From the NCBI RefSeq assembly GCF_000380985.1, contig NZ_KB905694.1, forward strand, positions 248,001-312,000: a stretch of 64,000 nucleotides of DNA, written 5' to 3'. The stretch's first letter is position 1; each line of letters starts with the position of its first letter. This DNA comes from Proteiniphilum acetatigenes DSM 18083. GTDB taxonomy: Bacteria; Bacteroidota; Bacteroidia; Bacteroidales; Dysgonomonadaceae. Of the stretch, positions 10,101-18,031 are shown piece by piece. The translations under genes and the position numbers were made by a program. The notes under the pieces were generated by a model. That model saw only the letters and a program-made list of their open reading frames with translations. It had not been told where the DNA came from and did no database searches.

Positions 10101-10278
10101 AGCCCTTACCCGTGCCAAAGATCATTTGTTTATTACAAATTCTTTAACGAGAAAAAATTTCAACCGAACAGGAAATAAGATCCTGTCAAGATTCGTTGGA
10201 GAAATACCCGTTTCCTTCACGGAAACCATAGAAAAGAAACCTCCGAAGCCCAAACCTGAGCAGTTACGGTTATTTTAG
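7105..10278 (+). CDS. EndoQ-like PHP nuclease fused to a UvrD/PcrA-type SF1 helicase
   Basis: This is a 1057-residue two-part protein. Residues 1 to about 300 look like endonuclease Q (TIGR00375): a PHP metal motif (DLHLHSHYSRA), TGDFTH, the block HIWTPWFSLFGSKSG, VSNSDAHSP and a four-Cys zinc site (Cys275, 278, 291, 294). After a linker, an SF1A helicase runs from about residue 455: Walker A GPGTGKTKT (about 478-486), VDELQD (649-654), GDPDQSIYGFRGSD, and late motifs SLLTFHASKGLE and YVALTRAKDHL. EndoQ cuts 5' of deaminated bases, so a helicase partner suggests a strand-displacing repair enzyme. That joint role is inferred. It sits oddly between glycosidase genes. Confidence 0.92.
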   Translation: MFYIADLHLHSHYSRATSKELNLESLFQWARIKGIHVVGTGDFTHPLWFKEIKEKLEPDGTGLFRLKNPPKKEVDGFKCKDIDVRFCLTSEISSIYKQGDKVYKNHNCVYAPDFETVARINAKLAQIGNLEADGRPILGLPSRNLLEIVLETSDDAHLIPAHIWTPWFSLFGSKSGSDTIEECFGDLSPHIFALETGLSSDPEMNWRLSMLDKYTLVSNSDAHSPQKLGREANLFDTEQSYYALFDALKTRKGFLGTYEFFPEEGKYHMDGHRKCNVCFEPTESIRHKNICPKCGRPLTIGVLHRVFELSDRRQPQQPEGAPDFHYIIPLPEILAEIKNASSSGNVVNRFFQQAISLFGNEFTLLREVPVEDIKKQAGMLLAEAIQRMRARKVYPQGGYDGEYGIIKIFKEGEIERLTGQMNLFGGADITKTARRESRDTEITKKTPLPGLTEPTDTPLNTEQQVACEAEGAVLVTAGPGTGKTKTLISWIAHCIQKRKALPEEILAVTFTNKAAEQMKDRLFILLKEASRGITLGTFHSLCFTILQERYENLHTVYDDESREIVLGMLFPEKEEKTLKSLSTKLKEYFEENCPEDADELKEIAAPYQSFMLQNGGIDLADIIGAVVRLWRTEPKWLETLRNRYHYIAVDELQDINPLQYEFLKLLAKDKNILAIGDPDQSIYGFRGSDVRLFFQFSKDFGAKEISLQRNYRSSGFIVDSASSLIRNNMLRKDIRPVAHKPGKEKIHLFSADNEYKEATFIAGEIEKLVGGFHNLIGDNTHQDGQYGFSDMAVLFRTRAVGKALLTSFKQSGTPVRFGDASSFLETYPFHLITDVIKLYLYPRDMIALDSILRHGFNMNKEERQEFLLSHPEEARFVSIFGNKGKEIFAKQGATDAVSFVFEKFIPDETLDDTGIIRKETILYIAREYEEDLEQFLHKILLDTYTDVARLKTDAVSLLTFHASKGLEYPVVFIAGAEEGVTPLLRNNIDIEEERRLFYVALTRAKDHLFITNSLTRKNFNRTGNKILSRFVGEIPVSFTETIEKKPPKPKPEQLRLF

Positions 10279-10323
10279 TATTAATTTATAAAACTATCCT
10301 TAAGCCTTTTCGAAGTGAAAAAT

Positions 10324-10354
10324 TTTGTGAAATAATATAATTCCATTATTTTTG
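10324..10354 (+). promoter_or_regulatory. Bacteroidetes-type promoter for the GH-A gene
   Basis: TTTG at 10324-10327 and TATTTTTG at 10347-10354 are separated by exactly 19 bases, matching the TTTG-N19-TAnnTTTG consensus. The in-frame start at 10352 lies inside the -7 box, so the real start must be downstream at 10388. Confidence 0.75.
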
Positions 10355-10387
10355 GAAATAATAAGAAGTGACGATAATGCAGATCGT

Positions 10388-11713
10388 ATGAAACAAAAAA
10401 TATTCATTTTATTCTCTTTATTTACTCTTTTGTGTGCAGGAGTTGAGGCAAAAGGAACAAAAGCAATGAGCGCCAATGATTTTTTAAACAGCCTAGGAGC
10501 TTGTTCATCTGTTTCACGGAGAGGCGAGAATTTGAACGAAACTATTGAAAATGTAAAATATACCGGACTGAGATGGTTGCGTGTAGGCTATGAAGACGAT
10601 GTACCGGTTGAAGATTTTATCCGGTTGCACCGCCAAACAAATGTGCTTTTAAGTTTTGGATTACTCAGCGGAGGGAATAATATTGATAGACTTATTACAG
10701 AGTCGAGGCAATTGGCAGAGGCAGGCGCTTTGCTTGCCATCGAAGGCGCGAATGAGCCAAATAATTGGGAAATAACCTATCAGGGTGAAAAAGGTGGCGG
10801 AAGAAATTCATGGATACCTATCGCCAATTTGCACAGGGATCTTTATAAGGCCGTGAAAGAAGATTCTATTTTAAAAGATTATCCTGTTTGGGCAATCAGT
10901 GAAAGTGGTGCGCAAACGGATAATACAGGATTACAATTTTTAATTATTCCCGAAAGTGCAAATACACTGATGCCTGCCGGAACGCAATATGCCGATTATG
11001 CTAATTGTCACAATTACATAGTGCATCCGAGTTGGTCCGGCTTACACGATAATCAAACATGGCTAAGTGCTTCGCCCACGAAAGATTGCCCTGTTGACGG
11101 ATTATATGCCAATTATGGTTTGACCTGGGCGAAAAAATTCCCCGGTTATCCGGAAGATAAATTAAAAACTTTGCCTCGCGTTACTACGGAAACAGGATAT
11201 GCCATGAATGAAAAAGAAGGAGTAACAGAAGAAATTCAAGCCCGTTTGTATTTAAATTTATATTTATCTCAATATAAACGTGGTTGGAAACATACGGCCA
11301 TTTACTTATTAAAGGGGCGGGCAAATGAACCGGATCATGAAGCATTCGCTTTTTATACGCTGGATAATCAACCTAAGCAAGCCGCTCATTATCTACATAA
11401 TTTTACAACGATTTTAGCGGATAATAAATCTGTTTCAAAATCAGGTGTATTGGATTATACTATCCCCGATCAACCTGATACCACACATGATTTATTGTTA
11501 CAAAAAAGCGATGGACATTTTTATCTTGTGTTGTGGGGTGAACGATTTGCGGGGGGAACGGACAGTGTTACCGTGAAGTTCGGTAAACAACAAAAAACGG
11601 TAAAAATATACAATCCCACTGTAGGTATTTTACCAATTAAAATATTGAATAAAGCAAATAGTTTGCCGTTATTACTCACAAATCATCCTCTGATTATTGA
11701 AATAGAAAAATAA
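10388..11713 (+). CDS. Secreted clan GH-A (TIM-barrel) glycoside hydrolase, family not assigned
   Basis: The start at 10388 is preferred because a promoter -7 box covers the earlier in-frame codon and because it opens a good signal peptide (MKQKIFILFSLFTLLCAGVE). The resulting 441-residue protein has GANEPNNW with Glu123 as the likely acid/base and TTETGYA with Glu268 as the likely nucleophile. It ends in a small beta-domain (VTVKFGKQQKTVKIYNPT), as in GH39/GH30/GH79-like enzymes. I cannot pick the family. The reading frame is noticeably more A/T-rich than the flanking GH36 and GH5 genes, which may mean a separate origin. Confidence 0.8.
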   Translation: MKQKIFILFSLFTLLCAGVEAKGTKAMSANDFLNSLGACSSVSRRGENLNETIENVKYTGLRWLRVGYEDDVPVEDFIRLHRQTNVLLSFGLLSGGNNIDRLITESRQLAEAGALLAIEGANEPNNWEITYQGEKGGGRNSWIPIANLHRDLYKAVKEDSILKDYPVWAISESGAQTDNTGLQFLIIPESANTLMPAGTQYADYANCHNYIVHPSWSGLHDNQTWLSASPTKDCPVDGLYANYGLTWAKKFPGYPEDKLKTLPRVTTETGYAMNEKEGVTEEIQARLYLNLYLSQYKRGWKHTAIYLLKGRANEPDHEAFAFYTLDNQPKQAAHYLHNFTTILADNKSVSKSGVLDYTIPDQPDTTHDLLLQKSDGHFYLVLWGERFAGGTDSVTVKFGKQQKTVKIYNPTVGILPIKILNKANSLPLLLTNHPLIIEIEK

Positions 11714-11753
11714 ATATCTTTGAGATACCAATATAAAATTCTATTTTTTTAAA

Positions 11754-12809
11754 ATGAAAAAGATTTACACATCTCTCTTTCCGGTGCTTTTATTTGTGCT
11801 GTTGAATTGCACTAACGCCGATTCCAAAGGATCGGAGAATCACGATGCGGAAAAAGAACCATCATGGGCGACAGCCCATGAAATAAACAAACGGCTGGGC
11901 CGGGGAATGAATATCGGCAATACCTTCGAAGCAATGCCTTCATGGCAATCGCCCTTCGACTCACAGGATTTGCAACGCATAGCCGATCTCGGCTTCAGCC
12001 ATGTGCGAATCCCTATCCGATGGGAAAGGGAAGACCGGAGTATATCTTCCAGCCCATATACTATTTATCCCGAGTTTATGAAAACCATTCAATCGGTTGT
12101 GGATGAAGCATTGAGAAACAGGCTGCATATCATTATCAACATGCACCATCATGACGCGCTCTATGCTGATCCGGCAGGACAGAAAGAATGTTTCCTGTCG
12201 CAATGGCAACAGATTGCTGATTATTTCAAAGAGTATCCCGACAGCTTGCTCTTCGAGATTATGAATGAACCGCATGATAATCTGACTGCCGATCTATGGA
12301 ACAACTATTCAAAAGATGCCTTGCAGGTGATCCGTGAAAGCAATCCCAGGCGCTGTGTGCTATTGGGTGTAGCCGAATGGGGCGGAGTCAATGCATTACA
12401 AAAGCTCGACATCCCCGACGATCCGAACCTTATCCTTACTATCCATTATTATAATCCTTTCCAATTTACCCATCAGGCTGCAGAGTGGGTGGAAGGCTCC
12501 GAAGCGTGGCTGGGAACTACCTGGCGCGATACGGAAGACGAACGTAAAGCGATACAGGAAGATTTCAGGTTGGCAAAGCAGATAGCCAAAGAGAAAAATA
12601 TTCCCGTCCATATCGGAGAATTCGGGGCATTTTCACGAGCCGATATGGATTCCCGAATCCGATGGACACAATATCTGGCGCGTTGGGTCGAACAACAGGG
12701 GTTCAGTTGGGCATACTGGGAATGGAATGGAAGTTTCGGTATCTTTGATCCGAAAACAGGTACATATCGTACCGAATTGGTAGACGCCCTGCTTAAAAAT
12801 CCTATTTAA
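11754..12809 (+). CDS. Glycoside hydrolase family 5 lipoprotein (endoglucanase/mannanase type)
   Basis: The 351-residue protein has a signal peptide with lipobox (LLNC). It shows the full GH5 barrel signature in order: GRGMNIGNTFEA, HVRIPIRWE, INMHHHD, EIMNEPHD with acid/base Glu172, IHYYNPFQFTH, IGEFGAF with nucleophile Glu289, and WAYWEWNGSFG near the end. The pattern fits GH5 subfamilies related to cellulases (GH5_2/GH5_4-like). Endo-beta-1,4-glucanase, xyloglucanase or mannanase activity are all possible. It begins 40 bases after the GH-A gene and is probably the last gene of the glycan locus. A surface endo-enzyme would supply oligomers to the SusCD pair. Confidence 0.93.
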   Translation: MKKIYTSLFPVLLFVLLNCTNADSKGSENHDAEKEPSWATAHEINKRLGRGMNIGNTFEAMPSWQSPFDSQDLQRIADLGFSHVRIPIRWEREDRSISSSPYTIYPEFMKTIQSVVDEALRNRLHIIINMHHHDALYADPAGQKECFLSQWQQIADYFKEYPDSLLFEIMNEPHDNLTADLWNNYSKDALQVIRESNPRRCVLLGVAEWGGVNALQKLDIPDDPNLILTIHYYNPFQFTHQAAEWVEGSEAWLGTTWRDTEDERKAIQEDFRLAKQIAKEKNIPVHIGEFGAFSRADMDSRIRWTQYLARWVEQQGFSWAYWEWNGSFGIFDPKTGTYRTELVDALLKNPI

Positions 12810-13014
12810 AAAATAATAATGAAACGAGCATGAGAATTGGTCTTACACAAGAACGTTTTCGATAAGCGAATACAGAGGAAAAACTTGTTTTTACTATGTT
12901 GAGCGTAGAATTGAAAATCGAGGAGCGAAGGCGACTCAAAACGACTAACTTCAGTGAACATGATTAAAAGCGAGTTCCATACGACCATAGTGTAAAAAAA
13001 TTAAATATTATCGT
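12810..13014. other. 205-base gap without a gene
   Basis: No open frame or promoter match stands out. The middle part (about 12896-12985) is less A/T-rich than normal spacers here. It carries repeated GAGCG and GCGACTC/GCGAGTT-like words, as if it were a decayed repeat or gene remnant. Confidence 0.3.
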
Positions 13015-13620
13015 ATGAAACCATTAAAGAATATTGTCTTTGACTTCGGTGGGGTACTGATCGATTGGAATCCCATCTATCTCTACCGGGAAATCTTTGA
13101 TAAAGAAGAGGATATGAATCATTTCCTGGAACATATATGTCGCTATGAATGGAATGTGCTACAAGATGCAGGGCGCTCCCTGGCAGAGGGCACCAGAGTC
13201 TTACAGGAACAATACCCTGAGTATCGTAAAGAAATAGCGATGTATTACGGTCGATGGGATGAGATGCTGGGAGGCATTATCGAAGAGAATGTAAAACTGA
13301 TTAAACCGCTGAAAGAGAAATACAACGTATACGGGCTTACCAATTGGTCGGCTGAAACGATCCCTATTGCCATGGAACGCTACAATTTTTTCAAGGATCT
13401 GGATGGGATGGTTGTTTCAGGTGCGGAAAAGATAATAAAGCCCGATCCGCAACTCTATCGTATTTTGCTGGAACGTTATGGGATGCAAGCCGGGGAATCT
13501 CTGTTTATCGATGACAATTATACGAACATCGAGACCGCACAACAGCTGGGATTCCAAACGATCCATATAGTGGATGGGGTAAATCTGGAGGAAGTGTTGA
13601 AAGCGAGAGCTATCCTGTAA
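13015..13620 (+). CDS. HAD-superfamily hydrolase (YihX-like phosphatase)
   Basis: The 201-residue protein starts with the HAD motif I variant IVFDFGGVLIDW (Asp10 nucleophile). The DFGG form, with Gly at the position of the second Asp, is typical of YihX-like sugar-phosphate phosphatases. Motif II is GLTNWS. Motif III/IV is IIKPDPQLYRILLERYG, then SLFIDDNYTNIETAQQLGF. Length is normal. Substrate is unknown; glucose-1-phosphatase activity is known for E. coli YihX but is only a guess here. It stands alone between the glycan locus and the cell-wall hydrolase gene. Confidence 0.88.
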   Translation: MKPLKNIVFDFGGVLIDWNPIYLYREIFDKEEDMNHFLEHICRYEWNVLQDAGRSLAEGTRVLQEQYPEYRKEIAMYYGRWDEMLGGIIEENVKLIKPLKEKYNVYGLTNWSAETIPIAMERYNFFKDLDGMVVSGAEKIIKPDPQLYRILLERYGMQAGESLFIDDNYTNIETAQQLGFQTIHIVDGVNLEEVLKARAIL

Positions 13621-13709
13621 TATATTTAGCCTGATGTATTCTTTCCTCCCACCCGCACGTCTTGTTGTTAAAAAATAAGAAGTATACTCGCTACAACAAC
13701 GATTTTACC

Positions 13710-13717
13710 TATTTTTG
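13710..13717 (+). promoter_or_regulatory. Putative -7 element for the NlpC/P60 gene
   Basis: TATTTTTG fits TAnnTTTG and lies 34 bases before the ATG at 13752. It lies inside the longer frame that begins at 13662, which supports the later start. No clear -33 TTTG is seen. Confidence 0.4.
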
Positions 13718-13751
13718 CGGTCTATATATGTTACTATACAGTGTATTTCCT

Positions 13752-14723
13752 ATGGCATACAGGAATAACGGCTGGTTAAAAGTCGTTTCTCTTGCAATCA
13801 TAACTTTTATCCTGGCCTCCTGCGGTGCGGGAAGAACCACTGTCTCCAGTAGCAAAACATCCACAACTTTACAAGACGATATCATTCAATATGGAAGGCA
13901 ATACCTCGGCAAACCTTACCGGTTTGCAGGAAAAGGGCCTAACTCTTTCGATTGTTCAGGTTACACCTCCTTTGTATTCAGAAAATTCGGATACAGATTA
14001 GATCCCAGTTCAGCGGGACAAGACAGGCAAATCCCCACTATCGCCAGAAGGGAAGATCTCAGGAAAGGGGACCTTGTCTTTTTTGAAGGAAACAGAAGAA
14101 ACGGAAGAGTCGGACATGTGGGAATAGTGACGGAAGCATTTTCCAACGGACAATTTAAATTTATACATTCTTCTACCACCAGTGGAGTGATCATATCTTC
14201 CTCTACTGAACCATATTACGCATCCCGCTATTTACGCGGAGGGAGAGTCCTGGAGGAAAATGCATCTTATGTGACACGACGTAATCCTCCCGCCAGTAAA
14301 AAACAACTTGTCACGACAAATAAAGAACCGGTACAACCAAATATTCCGGAAGTAGCTCTCCGCGAAACAGTGGAATCTACTGTAACCACCGGACAAAGGG
14401 AAGGTCATTCGGCGAACGGATCTATTATTCTTGTACAGACCGATCCGCAGAAAAATCCGCCCCTCACACATCACCAATCCACTACGAACGGGAAAGGGCA
14501 GGGAAAAGACACTCTTCGGCGGACAAAAAGCGACATGGTGCTGAGAGAAGAAGAGAATACTATAATCTCCTCCCCTCCTAAAAACCATACAGTACAAATG
14601 GGTGAAACACTCTACTCAATCTCCCGGATATACGGATGTACCGTAGAGCAATTGAAAGCATGGAACCCACAACTGAAAACGGTATTAAAACCCGGAGAGA
14701 CCTTACTCGTCTATACTAATTAA
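13752..14723 (+). CDS. NlpC/P60 peptidoglycan endopeptidase lipoprotein with C-terminal LysM
   Basis: The start at 13752 gives a lipoprotein signal (IITFILASCGAG) and sits downstream of a likely -7 box; an upstream in-frame ATG at 13662 is less likely. The 323-residue product has an NlpC/P60 domain at about residues 38-160: NSFDCSGYTSF with catalytic Cys68 and GRVGHVGIV with His122. A low-complexity Thr/Pro/Ser linker follows, then one LysM repeat at the end (HTVQMGETLYSISRIYG to LLVY). Such enzymes cut the gamma-D-Glu-diamino-acid bond of stem peptides. The protein is probably anchored in a membrane with LysM gripping the glycan. Confidence 0.9.
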   Translation: MAYRNNGWLKVVSLAIITFILASCGAGRTTVSSSKTSTTLQDDIIQYGRQYLGKPYRFAGKGPNSFDCSGYTSFVFRKFGYRLDPSSAGQDRQIPTIARREDLRKGDLVFFEGNRRNGRVGHVGIVTEAFSNGQFKFIHSSTTSGVIISSSTEPYYASRYLRGGRVLEENASYVTRRNPPASKKQLVTTNKEPVQPNIPEVALRETVESTVTTGQREGHSANGSIILVQTDPQKNPPLTHHQSTTNGKGQGKDTLRRTKSDMVLREEENTIISSPPKNHTVQMGETLYSISRIYGCTVEQLKAWNPQLKTVLKPGETLLVYTN

Positions 14724-14799
14724 CCTGAATAACATACCATAAAGCCATCCTTCCGTATTTGAATTTCCTTATCTTAATGGTATTTCGGCATCTTTTGTG

Positions 14800-14807
14800 T
14801 ATTTTTG
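14800..14807 (+). promoter_or_regulatory. Putative -7 element for prfB
   Basis: TATTTTTG is an exact TAnnTTTG match 81 bases upstream of the prfB ATG. A -33 TTTG is not evident. Confidence 0.4.
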
Positions 14808-14888
14808 TCGCTCCTTACAAAGTCAATTCTTTCTTTATGCCGGAAAGTTGACGAAGAACAAAGAAAAGTATAATATAAAAAATATAAT

Positions 14889-16002
14889 ATGATAACGACA
14901 GACCAACTAAAAGATGTGTTGGAGCGCGAGAACGCGCTGAGGGGGTATCTTTGACGTCGATGCAAAGCGTATCCAATTAGAAGAAGAAGAACTACGCACC
15001 CAATCGCCCGATTTCTGGAATGACGCCAAAGCGGCTGAACAACAGATGAAGGTGGTGCGTGAATTAAAATACTGGATCAATGCATACCAGGAGGTAAAGT
15101 CCGCAACTGAAGAATTACAGTTAGCATTCGACTTCGCCAAGGAAGGAATTGTGTCGGAAGAGGAGGTGGATGCCAATTACACGCATGCACTTCAACTGAT
15201 CGAAGAACTGGAGTTGAAAAACATGCTCCGTCGTGAGGAGGATCAATTAGGCGCAGTACTAAAGATCAACGCTGGTGCAGGCGGGACGGAGAGCCAGGAC
15301 TGGGCTTCGATGCTCTTCCGCATGTATCAGCGCTGGTGCGAGAGCAAGAACTATAAAACCACCGTCACCAACTGGCAGGATGGCGATGATGCCGGCATTA
15401 AGACTGCGACCCTGCAGGTGGAGGGCGATCTGGCTTACGGATTCCTGAAAAGCGAGAACGGCGTGCACAGGCTGGTACGCGTATCCCCTTTCAATGCGCA
15501 GGGGAAACGGATGACTTCGTTTGCTTCGGTGTTTGTCGTACCGTTGGTTGACGACTCCATTGAGATAGAAGTGAATCCTGCCAACCTGAGTTGGGACACT
15601 TTCCGTTCGTCAGGAGCAGGTGGACAGAATGTAAATAAGGTGGAGACAGGTGTGCGCCTGCACTACCAGTATAAAGATCCTGATACGGGCGAAGAACAGG
15701 AAATAGTGATTGAGAATACCGAGAGCCGTTCACAAATGGGTAATCGCGAAAACGCCCTGCGTTTGCTTAAGTCTCAGCTTTACGAGATAGAACTGGAGAA
15801 ACGCCGTGCAGCGCAGGCAGCCATTGAAGCAGGTAAAAAAAAGATCGAATGGGGATCCCAGATCCGCAGTTATGTATTCGATGACCGCCGTGTAAAAGAC
15901 CACCGTACCAACTACCAGACATCAGATGTAACAGGTGTAATGGACGGTGATCTGGATGAGTTTATCAAAGCCTATCTAATGGAATTTGGAGGCGAAGCAT
16001 AA
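14889..16002 (+). CDS. prfB: Peptide chain release factor 2, made by programmed +1 frameshift
   Basis: The gene is in two frames: 14889-14951 and 14953-16002. The first 21 codons end in CTT followed by an in-frame TGA at 14952-14954. Skipping one base continues as DVDAKRIQLEEEELR into the long frame, giving about 370 residues (RF2 is usually about 365). Diagnostic RF2 parts are the stop-codon recognition tripeptide SPF (VSPFNAQGKR) and the catalytic GGQ loop (SGAGGQNVNK). RF2 ends translation at UGA and UAA. Starting the protein only at the ATG at 15046, within the long frame, would lose about 50 residues. The AI-2E-type permease gene overlaps its stop by one base. Confidence 0.97.
14940..14955 (+). 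promoter_or_regulatory. prfB recoding site (autoregulatory +1 frameshift)
   Basis: AGGGGGTATCTTTGAC has the classic elements: an internal Shine-Dalgarno-like AGGGGG three bases before the slippery CTT, then TGA-C, a poor termination context. When RF2 is scarce the ribosome slips to the +1 frame and makes more RF2. Confidence 0.96.
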
Positions 16003-17084
16003 TGCCAGACGAAAAGAACCGATATCATCGTTTTGTCCTTTTAGGGTTGATCCTGCTCTTGTCAATTATCATTTTCAAAGAGCTGCAGCCCTATCTGGGA
16101 GGCTTTTTCGGTGCTTTCACCCTTTTTATACTTCTGAAAGGGATGATGGTGAAACTGGTAGAAAAATATAACTGGAGAAAAGGATTGAGCGCATCGGTCA
16201 TTGTGCTGGGAACCACTATATTTATCCTGATCCCTCTCACAGGATTCGGACTTCTTGCAGCCGACACTATCTCGGGAATAAGTATAGATCCCGCACAGAT
16301 CATGAGGACCATGAGAGAATTCTCTGATAGTATTGAAGAGCGTATCGGGATCACCCTGTTCACCCCGGAAAATCTCTCCTTTGTGCCCCGGGCCGGATCT
16401 ACCATCATGCAGGCACTTGTCTCAGGACTGAGCTCGATGGTCATTAACGGTATTATCGCCATCTTCCTGCTCTATTTCATGCTGGTGAGCTATCAACCAT
16501 TAGAAAAGGCCAGTAACGAGATGCTCCCATTCAGTCAGGAGAACAAACAGATTCTCCGGGAAGAGACAAAGTCGATTATCCAGGCAAATGCCATTGGTAT
16601 ACCGATGGTTGCTATTACGCAGGGAATACTGGCTTATGTAGGATACCTCTCCTTTGGCGTAAGCAATCCGCTTGTATATGCCGTGTTGGTAGCTTGTACC
16701 ACCATCATACCTGTAGTAGGCACTTCACTGGTATGGGTGCCGATCGGTATCTCGGCATTGGCACAGGGTGATATAGCAAGAGGGATACTACTGCTTTGCT
16801 ATGGGCTGCTCATCATCGGGGGATCCGATACCATCCTCCGGTTTGTACTGCAAAAAAGGCTGGCCAATATTCACCCGCTGATTACTTTTTTCGGAGTGAT
16901 CATGGGGCTTGCGATGTTTGGATTCTGGGGTATTATTTTCGGACCATTGCTGATCTCCTTGCTATTGCTCTTTTTCAATATGTATCGTCACGATTTCATT
17001 CCCGGTTCGACTGCACAACCCCGTATTACCACGAAGGAAAATGGAAAAGGGGGAATCCTTTTCCGAAGAAAACAGGCAAAGTAG
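16002..17084 (+). CDS. AI-2E-family membrane transporter (PF01594 type)
   Basis: This 360-residue membrane protein has about eight hydrophobic segments. It has the family pattern of two N-terminal helices (LILLLSIIIFKELQPYLGG), a soluble stretch with SFVPRAGSTIMQ, and a C-terminal helix set (GSDTILRFVLQKRLANIHP, FGVIMGLAMFGFWGIIFGP). The GFWGIIFGP type end and the PLV-TLIP-like segment are characteristic. Members export small molecules or act as Na+/H+ antiporters; the substrate is unknown. The ATG shares its A with the prfB stop (TAATG), so translation is coupled. It ends 45 bases before a convergent gene. Confidence 0.9.
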   Translation: MPDEKNRYHRFVLLGLILLLSIIIFKELQPYLGGFFGAFTLFILLKGMMVKLVEKYNWRKGLSASVIVLGTTIFILIPLTGFGLLAADTISGISIDPAQIMRTMREFSDSIEERIGITLFTPENLSFVPRAGSTIMQALVSGLSSMVINGIIAIFLLYFMLVSYQPLEKASNEMLPFSQENKQILREETKSIIQANAIGIPMVAITQGILAYVGYLSFGVSNPLVYAVLVACTTIIPVVGTSLVWVPIGISALAQGDIARGILLLCYGLLIIGGSDTILRFVLQKRLANIHPLITFFGVIMGLAMFGFWGIIFGPLLISLLLLFFNMYRHDFIPGSTAQPRITTKENGKGGILFRRKQAK

Positions 17085-17129
17085 TCTGTACATTTTAACC
17101 TGCCATAATCCGGCATTCTTTCCTGCACC

Positions 17130-17897
17130 CTACCAACTGTTTTCCAACGATAAACCGAAAAGGGCAAAATCATATTTCACCGGATCAGAAGGATCCAGAA
17201 GTCGAAGATTTTCAGTAAGCTCAAGGGCTGTTTTCCAATCGGTCTGTTTCCTGGAGATTAACTCCAGGCGACGTGCCGCCCTGTCCACATGCAGATCGAT
17301 AGGACAGATCAGTGTACTCTGTGGAATACGTTTCCAGATACCAAAATCCACACCTCTGTCATCACTTCTCACCATCCAGCGCAGAAACATATTGATCCTC
17401 TTGCAGGCTGAGTTGCGAAAGGGAGTCGCCACATGCTTTCGGGTACGATGCGGAGCGTCGGGAAAATCAAAAAAAAGTTGTTCAAACCGGATCAGCGAAT
17501 CTTCTACCGAGCGGAAAACACCTCCATCCAGAAATGCATCCTCTAATGTAGGATAACGTGAGTAATGCCGATGCAGGAAATCCACAAAATAGAGCAGGTC
17601 AGTATCGTTAAAGGTACGATGTGTAAAGCCGAGCAGACTTTTCAGATCGTCATCGCTATGCTCCATAATAAAACGGTAAGGCTCGCCCCCGAACCGTTGC
17701 ACCAGTTCACCGCATTTGGCGATAATCGTTTTTCGTTGTCCCCACGCCAGTATAGCAGCAAAGAAACCCATGATTTCACGGTCTTGTCTGCCGGAAAACA
17801 GGTGAGGAACAGATATCGGATCATTTTCAATAAATGAAATATTGTTATATCGATCTACTTTCTCATCCAAAAAACTCTTCATACGATTAAATATCAT
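17130..17897 (-). CDS. TIGR02757/DUF2400 family protein
   Basis: The 255-residue soluble protein matches the Bacteroidetes family TIGR02757. Recognisable blocks are DPISVPHLFSGRQDREIMGFF, AILAWGQRKTI, a middle stretch typical of the family (KRINMFLRWMVR) and LICPIDLHVDRAARRL. The C-terminal TALELTENLRLLDPSDPVKYDFALFG is very typical. Its overall arrangement (FLRWMVR, D-VDFG, P-D-HV) resembles DNA glycosylase HhH-GPD folds, but the biochemical role is not established. It is convergent with the AI-2E gene and divergent from the protease gene, with about 134 bases for two promoters. Confidence 0.85.
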   Translation of the reverse strand: MIFNRMKSFLDEKVDRYNNISFIENDPISVPHLFSGRQDREIMGFFAAILAWGQRKTIIAKCGELVQRFGGEPYRFIMEHSDDDLKSLLGFTHRTFNDTDLLYFVDFLHRHYSRYPTLEDAFLDGGVFRSVEDSLIRFEQLFFDFPDAPHRTRKHVATPFRNSACKRINMFLRWMVRSDDRGVDFGIWKRIPQSTLICPIDLHVDRAARRLELISRKQTDWKTALELTENLRLLDPSDPVKYDFALFGLSLENSW

Positions 17898-17967
17898 TCC
17901 GGTTACTTACTCCACTTTCTTACACAAATAATTTAGTACAAAATTACGCCTATTCCTTAAAAAACCT

Positions 17968-17975
17968 TACATTTG
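17968..17975 (+). promoter_or_regulatory. Putative -7 element for the secreted protease
   Basis: TACATTTG matches TAnnTTTG in the divergent spacer, 57 bases before the ATG at 18032. Confidence 0.4.
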
Positions 17976-18031
17976 CAATTATTTCTTCAATTACAAAAGA
18001 AGAAATAAAACATTGAAATTAATTCCTATTC

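Noticed and set aside
10352-10387. Longer N-terminus of the GH-A protein starting at 10352
   Set aside because: The ATG overlaps the -7 promoter box and would add a charged lead before the signal peptide.
15046-16002. RF2 starting at 15046
   Set aside because: It would lack about 50 N-terminal residues; the frameshift site upstream explains the frame break.
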